From contig JAFZPN010000096.1 of the NCBI GenBank assembly GCA_017550315.1, positions 1-40,268 of the forward strand: a stretch of DNA of 40,268 bases, in the 5' to 3' direction. The stretch comes from Clostridia bacterium. Its GTDB lineage: Bacteria > Bacillota > Clostridia > Oscillospirales > CAG-272. This document shows positions 31,975 to 40,268 of the stretch, piece after piece (position 1 is the first letter of the stretch; the number at the start of each line of letters is the position of its first letter). The position numbers and the translations under genes were made by a program. The notes below the pieces were generated by a model. The model searched no databases, was not told the DNA's origin, and saw only the letters and a list, made by a program, of their open reading frames with translations.

Positions 31975-33186
31975 ATGACCGGCAAGTTCACCGTAACGCG
32001 CGCATCCCTTGAAGCGCAGTTCTCTTCCCTCTGCCGGAATTTTGACGACGATTTGAAGACCTTCCTTCTTTCAAACGGATTTGCCGTTTTCCCCGGTTTC
32101 TGCGATGTGCATGTGCATTTTCGCGAACCGGGTTTTTCTTATAAAGAAACCGTCCTCTCAGGCTCCCATGCGGCGGCGCACGGCGGTTACACGGCAGTAT
32201 GCACGATGCCGAACCTGAATCCCGTCCCCGACTCGCGCGCCCATCTCGACGCCGCGCTCACGCCGATCCGGTCCTCCGGCGCTGGGGTGAACGTCCTGCC
32301 CTACGGTGCGCTGACCGTCGGCGAAGCGGGGGAGGTCCCGGCCGATCTCGATGCGATGGCGCCCGATGTCATCGCCTTCTCGGACGACGGACGCGGCGTG
32401 CAGTCGGAGAGCATGATGCGCTCCTTGATGGAACGGTGCGCCTCGCTCGGAAAGATCCTGGCGGCGCACTGCGAGGACAATTCCCTGCTCCGCGGCGGAT
32501 ATATCCACGACGGCGCGTATGCTGCGGCGCACGGACACCGGGGGATCCCGTCCGAGAGCGAATGGGGACCGATCCGGCGCGATCTGCGGCTGGCGAAAGA
32601 GACCGGATGCGCCTATCACGTCTGCCACATCTCGACGAAAGAGAGTGTCGCGCTCATCCGGGCGGCAAAGGCGGAGGGCGTGAACGTCACCTGCGAGACC
32701 GCGCCGCACTACCTGATTCTCGACGATGGGGATTTATGTGAAGACGGACGCTTCAAGATGAATCCGCCGCTGCGCTCTCCCGCGGACCGCGAAGCGCTCC
32801 TCGAAGGTCTCTGCAACGGGACGATCGACATGATCGCGACGGATCACGCGCCGCACAGCGCCGAGGAGAAATCCCGGGGACTCGAAAAGAGCGCGTTCGG
32901 CGTGGTCGGGCTCGAGACGGCGTTCCCCGCCCTCTACACAAAGCTCGTGAAGACCGGAATCTCTACGCTCGACCGTCTCATCGAACTGCTCGCGTGGAAT
33001 CCGCGCGTCCGGTTCGGCATCCCGCTCGACGACGCGTACACGGTCTGGGATCTTGAGCGGGAAGGTCCCGTCGATCCGGCAGCCTTCCTCTCGATGGGAA
33101 GGGCGACGCCGTTTCAGGGCATGGTCCTCGCGGGCGAATGCGTCCTGACGTCCCGCGCCGGCCGGATTCTGTACCGGCATGAATAA
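31975..33186 (+). CDS. pyrC: Dihydroorotase
   Basis: Third step of UMP synthesis: cyclises carbamoyl-aspartate to dihydroorotate. The protein is 403 aa, type I amidohydrolase. Metal ligands are visible in DVHVHFREPG (44-53), AHCED, CHIS and ATDHAPHS; FSDDGRGVQ supplies an Asp where some relatives have a carboxylated Lys. The substrate motif reads MPNLNP rather than the common MPNTxP. Only about 43 residues precede the DVHVH motif, fewer than in many homologues, so the N-terminal strand domain is reduced. The ATG at 31975 has AGAGAGG upstream; an in-frame ATG at 31933 lacks a site. It opens the pyr operon. Confidence 0.93.
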   Translation: MTGKFTVTRASLEAQFSSLCRNFDDDLKTFLLSNGFAVFPGFCDVHVHFREPGFSYKETVLSGSHAAAHGGYTAVCTMPNLNPVPDSRAHLDAALTPIRSSGAGVNVLPYGALTVGEAGEVPADLDAMAPDVIAFSDDGRGVQSESMMRSLMERCASLGKILAAHCEDNSLLRGGYIHDGAYAAAHGHRGIPSESEWGPIRRDLRLAKETGCAYHVCHISTKESVALIRAAKAEGVNVTCETAPHYLILDDGDLCEDGRFKMNPPLRSPADREALLEGLCNGTIDMIATDHAPHSAEEKSRGLEKSAFGVVGLETAFPALYTKLVKTGISTLDRLIELLAWNPRVRFGIPLDDAYTVWDLEREGPVDPAAFLSMGRATPFQGMVLAGECVLTSRAGRILYRHE

Positions 33187-33225
33187 AAAAGAATAAACTG
33201 CACATATATATGGAGGAGAGAATCC

Positions 33226-36200
33226 ATGGCTAAGAGAACGGATATCAAGAAAGTATGCATCATCGGCTCCGGCCCGATCGTCATCGGCCAGGCGGCGGAA
33301 TTTGACTACGCGGGCACGCAGGCGTGTCTCGCCCTGAAGGAAGAGGGCTACGAGGTCGTCCTTGTCAACTCCAATCCCGCCACCATTATGACCGACACGC
33401 AGATCGCGGACAAGGTCTACATGGAGCCCCTGACGCTCGAATACGTCGCGAAGATCCTGCGCTACGAGCGTCCCGACGCCATCGTCCCCGGCATCGGCGG
33501 ACAGACGGGGCTGAACCTCGCGGTGCAGCTCGAAAAGAAGGGCGTTCTCCGCGAGTGCGGCGTCGAGCTGCTCGGCACGCCCTCCACCTCCATCGAACGC
33601 GCCGAAGACCGCGAGCTCTTCAAGGAGATGTGCGAATCGATCGGCGAGCCGGTCATCCCGTCCGAGATCACCTATTCCCTCGAAGAGGCGAGAGCAGCGG
33701 CGGAGCGGATCGGCTATCCCGTGGTCCTGCGCCCGGCGTTCACCCTTGGCGGCACGGGCGGCGGCTTTGCGTACAACGAAGAAGAACTCCTCGACATCGG
33801 CGCGACCGCATTCCGTCTCTCCCCCGTGCATGAGGTGCTCATCGAGAAGAGCGTGAAGGGCTACAAGGAGATCGAATTCGAGGTCATGCGCGACTCGAAC
33901 GACCACGCGATCACCATCTGCGGGATGGAGAACGTGGACCCGGTCGGCGTACACACGGGCGACTCCATCGTCGTGGCACCGATCCTCTCGCTGAACGAAC
34001 ACGATCTCAAGATGCTGAACGACTCGGCGATCAAGATCATCCGCGAGCTCAAAATCGAGGGCGGCTGCAACGTGCAGTTCGCGCTGCACCCGGAGACGTC
34101 CGAATACTTCCTCATCGAAGTCAACCCGCGCGTGTCCCGCTCCTCCGCGCTCGCCTCCAAGGCGTCCGGCTATCCGATCGCCCGTGTGACGGCGAAGATC
34201 GCGCTCGGCATGGCGCTCGAAGACATCCCCGTGGCGGGCGGTACGGCGGCGATCGAGCCCTCGCTCGACTATATCGTGGCAAAGTTCCCGCGGTTCCCGT
34301 TCGACAAATTCGCCGACGCGCCGAACACGCTCGGCACCCAGATGAAGGCGACCGGCGAGGTCATGGGCATCGGCTTGAACCTCGAGGAATGCATGCTCAA
34401 ATCCGTGCGCTCGCTCGAAACGGGCGTCTGCCACCTGTACATGCCCAAGTTCGACGGCATGACGAACGAAGAGATCCTCGACTACCTGAAGGAATTCCGC
34501 GCGGACGGCATCTTCGCGGCGACGGAGCTCATCCGCCGGGGCGTGTCCCTCGACGAAATCCACCGCGTGACGATGATCACGGACCTCTTCCTCGAATCGG
34601 TGAAGAAGATCACCGACATGGAAAAGCGGCTCGCGGCGCATCCCGGCGACGTCGCCCTGCTGCGGGAAGCGAAGAAAATGGGCTTCTCCGATAAGTTCAC
34701 GGCGAAGCTCTGGAACACGGCGGAGATGGATATCTACCACCTGCGGCTTGAGAACGGGATCGTCCCGATCTTCCGCATGGTCGACACCCTGCACACCGGG
34801 AAGTACATCGCGTATCTCTACTCCTCCTACACCGGGGAGAATCAGTCCATCCTGACGGACAAGAAGAAGATCGTCACCCTCGGCGCGGGTCCGATCCGCA
34901 TCGGTCAGGGCGTGGAATTCGACTACTCGACGGTCCACGCGGTCCAGACCATCAAGCGCAACGGTTACGAGGCCATTATCATCAACAACAACCCGGAGAC
35001 CGTCTCCACGGACTACACGACGGCGGACAAACTCTACTTCGAGCCGCTCACGCCCGAGGACATCATGGCGATCATCAACTTCGAGCAGCCGGAGGGCGTC
35101 ATCGCGTCCCTCGGCGGGCAGACCGCGATCAACCTCGCCGAACCCCTCATGGAGCGCGGCGTGAAGATCATCGGCACGGACTGCGAGGCGATCGAACGGG
35201 CGGAGAACCGCGACGCGTTCGAGCATCTGCTCTTAAAGCTCGGGATCCCCCAGCCGAACGGCCGCGCGGTCACGTCCATCGAAGAAGGCGTAAAGGCCGC
35301 CGAAGAGATCGGCTATCCCGTGCTCGTCCGGCCGTCCTTCGTGCTCGGCGGGCGTGCGATGGAGATTGTCTCGAAGGAGGAGCATCTCCGCCACTACCTG
35401 AAAAATGCTGTGGAGATCGACGTGGACAAGCCCGTTCTTGTCGACAAGTACATCGCCGGGCGCGAGGTCGAGGTCGACGCGATCTGCGACGGTCACGACG
35501 TGTTCGTCCCCGGGATCATGGAACTGGTTGAGAGAACCGGCATCCACTCCGGCGACTCCATCTCCGTCTATCCGGCCTACTCCATCTCGAACAAGGTCAA
35601 GGGCATCATCCTCCAGTATGCGAAGAAGCTCGGCCTCGGCATCGGGATCGTAGGACTCTACAACATTCAGTTCATCGTGACGCCGCAGGACGAGGTGTAC
35701 ATCATCGAGGTCAATCCCCGCTCCTCTCGCACGGTTCCCTTCCTCTCGAAATCGACGGGCTATTCCCTCGCCGACATCGCGACCGAGGTCATCCTCGGCA
35801 AGACGCTCAAGGAACAGGGCTATTTCGACCTCTATCCGGACGAGAAGAAGCGGTATTATGTCAAGGCGCCGGTCTTCTCCTTCCTGAAGATCAAGGGACT
35901 CGACGCCTATCTCTCCCCCGAAATGAAGTCCACGGGCGAGGCGATCGGCTATGACGACAAGCTCCACCGCGCGATGTACAAGGCGCTCGTCGCCTCCGGC
36001 ATGAAGCTCCAGAACTACGGCACCGTCATCTTCACCCTCGCGGACGAGGACAAGGAAGAGGCCCTGCCGCTCGCGCGCCGCTTCTATGACATGGGCTTCA
36101 ACATCGAGGCCACGACGGTGACGGCAAACTTCCTGCGCGATCACGGCGTGCGGACAAGACTGCTCCACAAGCCGAGCGAAGGCTCGAGCGAAGTCGTCGA

Positions 36201-36399
36201 CGCCATCCGGGCGGGTTACGTGAGCTACGTCATCAACACCCGCGCGATCCTCTCCGGCTTCCACACCATCGATGGCGCGGCGATCCGTCGTGCGGCCACC
36301 GAGTCCGGCGTGACCATGCTCACCTCGCTCGACACGGTCCGCGTGCTCCTCGACGTCCTCGAAGAGACGACCCTGACGATCTCCACCATCGATTCCTGA
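33226..36399 (+). CDS. carB: Carbamoyl-phosphate synthase large subunit
   Basis: Makes carbamoyl phosphate from bicarbonate, ammonia (from the CarA glutaminase) and two ATP. The protein is 1057 aa, standard length. Two homologous ATP-grasp halves are visible, each starting with a G-S/A-GPI-x-IGQ motif (IGSGPIVIGQ near 13-22 and LGAGPIRIGQ near 552-561). The C-terminal MGS-like allosteric domain is at about 930-1057. GGAGGAG precedes the start. It is 39 bp after pyrC. The partner gene carA is not next to it and not elsewhere in this window. Confidence 0.97.
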   Translation: MAKRTDIKKVCIIGSGPIVIGQAAEFDYAGTQACLALKEEGYEVVLVNSNPATIMTDTQIADKVYMEPLTLEYVAKILRYERPDAIVPGIGGQTGLNLAVQLEKKGVLRECGVELLGTPSTSIERAEDRELFKEMCESIGEPVIPSEITYSLEEARAAAERIGYPVVLRPAFTLGGTGGGFAYNEEELLDIGATAFRLSPVHEVLIEKSVKGYKEIEFEVMRDSNDHAITICGMENVDPVGVHTGDSIVVAPILSLNEHDLKMLNDSAIKIIRELKIEGGCNVQFALHPETSEYFLIEVNPRVSRSSALASKASGYPIARVTAKIALGMALEDIPVAGGTAAIEPSLDYIVAKFPRFPFDKFADAPNTLGTQMKATGEVMGIGLNLEECMLKSVRSLETGVCHLYMPKFDGMTNEEILDYLKEFRADGIFAATELIRRGVSLDEIHRVTMITDLFLESVKKITDMEKRLAAHPGDVALLREAKKMGFSDKFTAKLWNTAEMDIYHLRLENGIVPIFRMVDTLHTGKYIAYLYSSYTGENQSILTDKKKIVTLGAGPIRIGQGVEFDYSTVHAVQTIKRNGYEAIIINNNPETVSTDYTTADKLYFEPLTPEDIMAIINFEQPEGVIASLGGQTAINLAEPLMERGVKIIGTDCEAIERAENRDAFEHLLLKLGIPQPNGRAVTSIEEGVKAAEEIGYPVLVRPSFVLGGRAMEIVSKEEHLRHYLKNAVEIDVDKPVLVDKYIAGREVEVDAICDGHDVFVPGIMELVERTGIHSGDSISVYPAYSISNKVKGIILQYAKKLGLGIGIVGLYNIQFIVTPQDEVYIIEVNPRSSRTVPFLSKSTGYSLADIATEVILGKTLKEQGYFDLYPDEKKRYYVKAPVFSFLKIKGLDAYLSPEMKSTGEAIGYDDKLHRAMYKALVASGMKLQNYGTVIFTLADEDKEEALPLARRFYDMGFNIEATTVTANFLRDHGVRTRLLHKPSEGSSEVVDAIRAGYVSYVINTRAILSGFHTIDGAAIRRAATESGVTMLTSLDTVRVLLDVLEETTLTISTIDS

Positions 36400-36427
36400 T
36401 CCGAATCGCAACCGAAGGAGGTATCCC

Positions 36428-37165
36428 TTGAAACAGGAAACCCTGACCGTTCTCTCCAACGACGCGCTGACAAAAAGCGTTTACCGGATGCGCCTCGCGG
36501 GCGATCTCTCGTCCTTCACCCGTCCGGGGCAGTTCTGCAACATCGCCGTTCCCGGCTTCTATCTCCGCCGCCCGATCTCCGTCTGCGACATCGAGGGCGA
36601 CGTGCTGACCCTCCTCTACAAGGTCGTCGGCCACGGCACCGAGGCGATGGCGGCCATGCAGCCCGGCACCGCGCTCGATGTGCTCTGCGGCCTGGGCAAC
36701 GGCTATGATACCGCGATGTCCGGGGATCGGCCCCTGCTCCTCGGCGGCGGCGTCGGGATCCCGCCCCTCTACGGCCTGGCAAAGGCGCTCCTTGCCGAAG
36801 GGAAGCCGGTCCGCGCGATCCTCGGCTTCAACACGGCGGAGGAGATCTTCTTCTCGGACGAATTCCGCGCGCTCGGCGTCGACGTGACCGTCACCACGGC
36901 GGACGGATCGGCGGGCGAGAAGGGATTTGTGACCGACGCTCTGCCCGCGGATTGCAGCTATTTCTATACCTGCGGCCCGCTCCCGATGCTCCGCGCGGTG
37001 TATGAGAAGACCCACACCTCCGGGCAGTTCAGCTTTGAGGCGCGGATGGGATGCGGCTTCGGCGCGTGCATGGGATGCTCGATGAAGACGGCGGACGGCG
37101 GATACAAGCGCGTTTGCCGCGAAGGACCGGTCTTCCGGAAGGAGGAGATCGTATGGGAAAACTGA
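36428..37165 (+). CDS. pyrK: Dihydroorotate dehydrogenase electron transfer subunit
   Basis: FAD and 2Fe-2S subunit that links PyrD 1B to NAD+, 245 aa. The FAD-binding motif FYLRRPIS (44-51), the NAD-binding GGGVGIPPLYGLAKAL (106-121) and four iron-sulfur cysteines (Cys209, 214, 217, 230) are all present. Translation starts at TTG (36428), six bases after GGAGG; no ATG competes. It overlaps pyrD by 13 bases. Confidence 0.95.
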   Translation: MKQETLTVLSNDALTKSVYRMRLAGDLSSFTRPGQFCNIAVPGFYLRRPISVCDIEGDVLTLLYKVVGHGTEAMAAMQPGTALDVLCGLGNGYDTAMSGDRPLLLGGGVGIPPLYGLAKALLAEGKPVRAILGFNTAEEIFFSDEFRALGVDVTVTTADGSAGEKGFVTDALPADCSYFYTCGPLPMLRAVYEKTHTSGQFSFEARMGCGFGACMGCSMKTADGGYKRVCREGPVFRKEEIVWEN

Positions 37166-38064
37166 ACGTCACCCTCTGCGGGATCGAAATGGACAACCCC
37201 GTCATCCCCGCCTCCGGGACCTTCGGGTACGGCTATGAATTTGCGGAGCTCTACGACATCAATTGCCTCGGTACCTTCTCCTTCAAGGGCACGACGAAGG
37301 AACCGCGCTACGGCAATCCCCTGCCCCGGATCGCGGAGTGCTCGGCGGGCCTCATCAACGCGATCGGGCTGCAGAACCCGGGCATCGACCGCGTGATCTC
37401 CGAGGAGCTCCCGAAGCTCGCGAAGGTCTTTCACAAGCCGGTCATGGCCAACGTCGGCGGATTCTCCGTCGAGGAATACGTCGAGCTCTGCGCGCGCCTC
37501 GACAAGGAGGAGCAGGTCGGCTGGCTCGAGGTCAACATCAGCTGTCCGAACGTGAAGAAGGGCGGCAAGTCCTACGGGATGACCCCGGAAGGCGCGGCGG
37601 AAGTGACAGCGGCGGTCAAGGCCGTGACAACAAAGCCCTGCATCATGAAGCTGACGCCGAACGTGACGGACATCGTCGCGATCGCGAAGGCCTGCGAAGA
37701 CGCGGGCGCGGACGGCGTGAGCCTCATCAATACCCTCTACGGCATGCGGATCGATCTCAGGACCGGCCGTCCCGTGATCGCGAACCGGATGGGCGGCTAT
37801 TCCGGCCCCGCGGCGTTCCCGATCGCGCTCCGGATGGTCTATCAGGTGCGCGCCGCCGTGAACATCCCGATCGTCGGCATCGGCGGCGTATCCTCCGCGG
37901 AGGACGTCATCGAAATGATGTACGCAGGTGCCACCGCGGTCGGCGTCGGCGCGGCGAACTGCATCGATCCCTACGCATCGAAGAAAATCGTCGAAGACCT
38001 CCCGCGCGTCATGGAGAAATACGGCATCGATACGCTCGAGAGCATCATAGGAGGCGCACAGTAA
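37153..38064 (+). CDS. pyrD: Dihydroorotate dehydrogenase, class 1B catalytic subunit
   Basis: FMN enzyme oxidising dihydroorotate to orotate, 303 aa, working with PyrK. The catalytic Cys is Cys131 in the motif VNISCPN; PASGTFGYG (19-27) and IVGIGGVSSAEDV near the C-terminus are typical of class 1B. The ATG at 37153 has AAGGAGGAG upstream, inside pyrK. Its stop overlaps pyrF by one base (TAATG). Confidence 0.96.
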   Translation: MGKLNVTLCGIEMDNPVIPASGTFGYGYEFAELYDINCLGTFSFKGTTKEPRYGNPLPRIAECSAGLINAIGLQNPGIDRVISEELPKLAKVFHKPVMANVGGFSVEEYVELCARLDKEEQVGWLEVNISCPNVKKGGKSYGMTPEGAAEVTAAVKAVTTKPCIMKLTPNVTDIVAIAKACEDAGADGVSLINTLYGMRIDLRTGRPVIANRMGGYSGPAAFPIALRMVYQVRAAVNIPIVGIGGVSSAEDVIEMMYAGATAVGVGAANCIDPYASKKIVEDLPRVMEKYGIDTLESIIGGAQ

Positions 38065-38762
38065 TGGGACGCGACGTCATCATCGCCTGTGATTTCCCGT
38101 CGGCGGAGAAGACTCTCTCCTTCCTCGACCGGTTCACGGGCAGAAAACCCTTTGTGAAGATCGGCATGGAGCTCTTCTATGCTGAAGGTCCCGCCGTCGT
38201 GCGGGCGATCAAGGAGCGGGGGCACCGGATCTTCCTCGACCTCAAGCTCCACGACATCCCGAATACGGTGAAAAAAACGATGGCGGTCCTCTCCTCCCTC
38301 GACGTCGACATCGTGAACTGCCATGCGTCCGGGACCGTGCGGATGATGGAAGCCGCGCTCGAAGGCCTGACCCGTCCGGACGGTACCCGTCCCCTGCTCA
38401 TCGCCGTCACGCAGCTCACCTCGACCGATCAGGAGGCGATGGAAAACGATCTCTGGATCCGCGAGCCGATCGACCGCGTTGTAATGCATTACGCGGAGAA
38501 CGCGCGGCGGGCGGGGCTCGACGGCGTGGTGTGCTCGCCCCTCGAAGCGGGCAAGGTGCACGAAGTCTGCGGCGCGGACTTTCTGACCGTGACACCGGGC
38601 GTGCGCTTTGCCGACGGCGAGATCGGCGATCAGAAGCGCGTGATGACGCCTGCCGCCGCCCGGGAGATCGGCTCGGACTACATCGTCGTGGGCCGCCCGA
38701 TCACCGCCGCCGCAGACCCTGTGGATGCGTACCGGCGGTGTGTGGAAGATTTTGTAGATTAA
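38064..38762 (+). CDS. pyrF: Orotidine 5'-phosphate decarboxylase
   Basis: Final UMP-forming step, 232 aa, of the short (Bacillus-like) type. The catalytic DxKxxD motif reads LDLKLHDIPNT, with Asp59, Lys61 and Asp64. The C-terminal phosphate-binding GRPITAA is present. The ATG overlaps the pyrD stop; GGAGG lies upstream. It is followed 33 bp later by pyrE. Confidence 0.96.
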   Translation: MGRDVIIACDFPSAEKTLSFLDRFTGRKPFVKIGMELFYAEGPAVVRAIKERGHRIFLDLKLHDIPNTVKKTMAVLSSLDVDIVNCHASGTVRMMEAALEGLTRPDGTRPLLIAVTQLTSTDQEAMENDLWIREPIDRVVMHYAENARRAGLDGVVCSPLEAGKVHEVCGADFLTVTPGVRFADGEIGDQKRVMTPAAAREIGSDYIVVGRPITAAADPVDAYRRCVEDFVD

Positions 38763-38795
38763 AATGACAGAATAAAAGAACGAAGGGAGACCACC

Positions 38796-39440
38796 ATGGA
38801 GCTTGCCAGACTGATCGCGAAGGATCTTTTGAGCATCAAGGCCGTATTCTTCCGTCCCGAGGAACCGTTCACCTGGGCATCGGGGATCAAGAGCCCGGTC
38901 TACTGCGACAACCGCCTGACCCTGACCGCGCCCGAAGTGCGGACCGACGTGGAACAGGGCCTCGCATCCCTCATCCGCGAGCACTACCCCGATGTGGAGG
39001 TCCTCATGGGCACGTCCACCGCCGGGATCGCGCACGCCGCCATCACCGCGCACCTCATGGGCCTGCCGATGGGATATGTCCGCTCCGGCGCAAAGGATCA
39101 CGGCCGCCAGAACCAGATCGAAGGACGGCTTCTGCCCGGTCAGAAGGTCGTCGTCGTGGAGGATCTCATCTCGACGGGCGGCTCCGTGATCGAGGTCGTG
39201 AACGTCCTCCGGGAAGCCGGCGCAGACGTATGCGGGATCGTGTCGATCTTCACCTACGGCATGAAAAAAGGCCTCGAGAGGCTCGCTGAGGCGAAGGTGC
39301 AGAACGTCTCTCTCACGAACTTCGACGTGATCGCCGAGGTCGCCGCCGAAGAGCATTACATCCGTCCCGAGGACATCGCGCGGCTCATCGCTTTCCGGGA
39401 CAATCCGTCCGACGAGAGCTGGATCGGAGGGGCGAAATGA
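38796..39440 (+). CDS. pyrE: Orotate phosphoribosyltransferase
   Basis: Attaches orotate to PRPP to give OMP, 214 aa. The PRPP motif VVVVEDLISTGGS is at 118-130, with the early ASGIKSPVYCDNR (28-40) and the loop RSGAKDHGRQNQIEG (96-110). GAAGGGAG precedes the ATG. Its stop overlaps pyrB by four bases (ATGA). Confidence 0.96.
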   Translation: MELARLIAKDLLSIKAVFFRPEEPFTWASGIKSPVYCDNRLTLTAPEVRTDVEQGLASLIREHYPDVEVLMGTSTAGIAHAAITAHLMGLPMGYVRSGAKDHGRQNQIEGRLLPGQKVVVVEDLISTGGSVIEVVNVLREAGADVCGIVSIFTYGMKKGLERLAEAKVQNVSLTNFDVIAEVAAEEHYIRPEDIARLIAFRDNPSDESWIGGAK

Positions 39441-40268
39441 GAAGCGTCATCGACATCTTCGATCTTTCGGTAAGCGAGCTCGACGCCCTCATCGCCACGG
39501 CAGAGGACATCATCGCCCGCCCCGCGGCCTATGCCGAAAAGTGCCGGGGCAAGAAGCTCGCGACGCTCTTCTTCGAGCCGTCCACGCGCACGCGCATGAG
39601 CTTCGAGGCCGCCATGTACGAGCTCGGCGGCAACGTCCTCTCGATGACCGACGCGGCGTCTTCCTCGGCCTCCAAGGGCGAGAGCGTCGCCGACACGGCA
39701 AAGGTCATCAGCTGCTACGCCGACATCATCGCGATGCGTCACCCCAAGGAAGGCGCGGCGCTTGTGGCAGCCCGCAACGCGATGATCCCGGTCATCAACG
39801 CGGATGACGGCGGCCACTGCCATCCGACGCAGACCCTCGCCGATCTCCTCACGATCTGGCGCGAGAAGAAGCGCTTCTCCGGTCTGACCGTCGGCCTGTG
39901 CGGGGACCTCAAGTTCGGCCGGACCGTGCACTCCCTCATCAACGCGCTCTCGCGGTACGAGGACATGCGCTTCGTGCTGATCTCCCCGGCGGAGCTCAAG
40001 CTCCCGAGCTACGTGAAGGAGGAGGCGCTCAAAGCCAAGGGCATCCCCTACCGTCAGACGGCGAGCCTGGAGGAGGCCATGCCGGAGCTCGACGTGCTCT
40101 ACATGACGCGCGTGCAGAAGGAACGCTTCTTCAACGAGGAGGACTACCTCCGCCTGAAGGACAGCTACATCCTCGATCCCCAGAAGATGACGCTCGGTCG
40201 GGACGACCTCATCGTCATGCATCCCCTGCCGCGCGTGAACGAGATCTCCGTGGCGGTGGACCGGGATC
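39437..40268 (+). CDS. pyrB: Aspartate carbamoyltransferase catalytic subunit (3' end cut by window)
   Basis: Joins carbamoyl phosphate and aspartate in the second pyrimidine step. 277 codons are visible of about 305. The carbamoyl-phosphate motif FEPSTRTR is at 46-53, Lys80 in SSASKGES, HPTQTLAD at 129-136 and HPLPR near the end. The ATG overlaps the pyrE stop with GGAGGGG just upstream. Whether pyrI follows cannot be seen. Confidence 0.96.
   Translation, partial: MRSVIDIFDLSVSELDALIATAEDIIARPAAYAEKCRGKKLATLFFEPSTRTRMSFEAAMYELGGNVLSMTDAASSSASKGESVADTAKVISCYADIIAMRHPKEGAALVAARNAMIPVINADDGGHCHPTQTLADLLTIWREKKRFSGLTVGLCGDLKFGRTVHSLINALSRYEDMRFVLISPAELKLPSYVKEEALKAKGIPYRQTASLEEAMPELDVLYMTRVQKERFFNEEDYLRLKDSYILDPQKMTLGRDDLIVMHPLPRVNEISVAVDRD

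Noticed and set aside
32734-35226. Very long minus-strand open frame (830 codons) opposite pyrC/carB, and similar ones at 5591-7621 (opposite pheT), 3178-4530 (opposite pheS) and 19756-21879 (opposite ftsH)
   Set aside because: They lie exactly antisense to clearly coding genes in GC-rich DNA, where the opposite frames stay open by codon bias. Their translations are rich in Arg, Asp, His and Val with no recognisable domains and no ribosome sites.
1-40268. CRISPR arrays, tRNA or rRNA genes, insertion sequences, integrases, prophage or toxin-antitoxin genes
   Set aside because: None could be recognised on either strand; no regularly spaced repeats, no transposase or phage protein motifs, and the gene content is housekeeping, sporulation and surface functions.

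Overview
The window reads as a piece of a GC-rich, spore-forming Clostridia chromosome (Firmicutes/Bacillota), probably an uncultured gut-type anaerobe. The evidence is a complete spoIIIAA-AH operon, a CotF-like spore coat gene, the tilS-hpt-ftsH cluster, a Phe T-box leader, a PyrK/PyrD type 1B dihydroorotate dehydrogenase and an SLH-domain surface protein. I cannot place it below class from sequence alone. Almost all of it is dense core or housekeeping gene content. I see no rRNA, tRNA, CRISPR array, insertion sequence or prophage.

Layout. 1-2915 (minus): a carbohydrate-type ABC importer (lipoprotein plus two permeases, the last one cut by the window edge). Its binding-protein gene is much more AT-rich than its neighbours. 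3109-8286 (plus): a T-box-controlled operon pheS, uridine-kinase-like gene, pheT, phosphoribosyltransferase. 8287-9797 (plus): radA. 9802-12366 (minus): an XRE/TPR-like regulator and a GH27 alpha-galactosidase. 12553-13026 (plus): a CotF-like ferritin-fold protein. 13083-17125 (minus): a metallo-beta-lactamase/lamin-tail lipoprotein, a transglutaminase-SLH surface protein and a hydroxypyruvate-isomerase-like protein. 17326-21864 (plus): tandem promoters, a 74-aa membrane protein, tilS, hpt and ftsH. 21866-24574 (minus): a double-GNAT protein, a second XRE/TPR-like regulator and a PAP2 phosphatase. 24722-29243 (minus): spoIIIAH back to spoIIIAA, behind a good candidate sigma-E promoter. 29319-31740 (plus): tsaE, tsaB, rpiB and a cytidylate-kinase-like gene. 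31817-40268 (plus): the pyrimidine operon pyrC, carB, pyrK, pyrD, pyrF, pyrE, pyrB, with pyrB running off the end and no carA present.

How the genes work together. The pyr operon supplies nearly all steps of de novo UMP synthesis. The uridine-kinase-like gene, hpt and the phosphoribosyltransferase serve nucleotide salvage. The phe operon makes both subunits of phenylalanyl-tRNA synthetase and should be switched on by uncharged tRNA-Phe. The spoIIIA operon builds the mother-cell half of the channel that feeds the forespore. Transcription signals are very legible: about eleven TATAAT-like -10 boxes sit 17 bp from a TTG-type -35, many with an extended TGn, and most transcription units end in clear hairpins.

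No convincing wholly novel system is present. The best second-look items are the nucleotide-salvage genes inside the T-box/phe operon, a CotF-like protein that keeps two symmetric E plus ExxH metal-ligand sets, a SpoIIIAG shortened at the insert that shapes the channel ring, a SpoIIIAE gene with no ordinary start codon, and the AT-rich binding-protein gene inside a GC-rich transporter operon.
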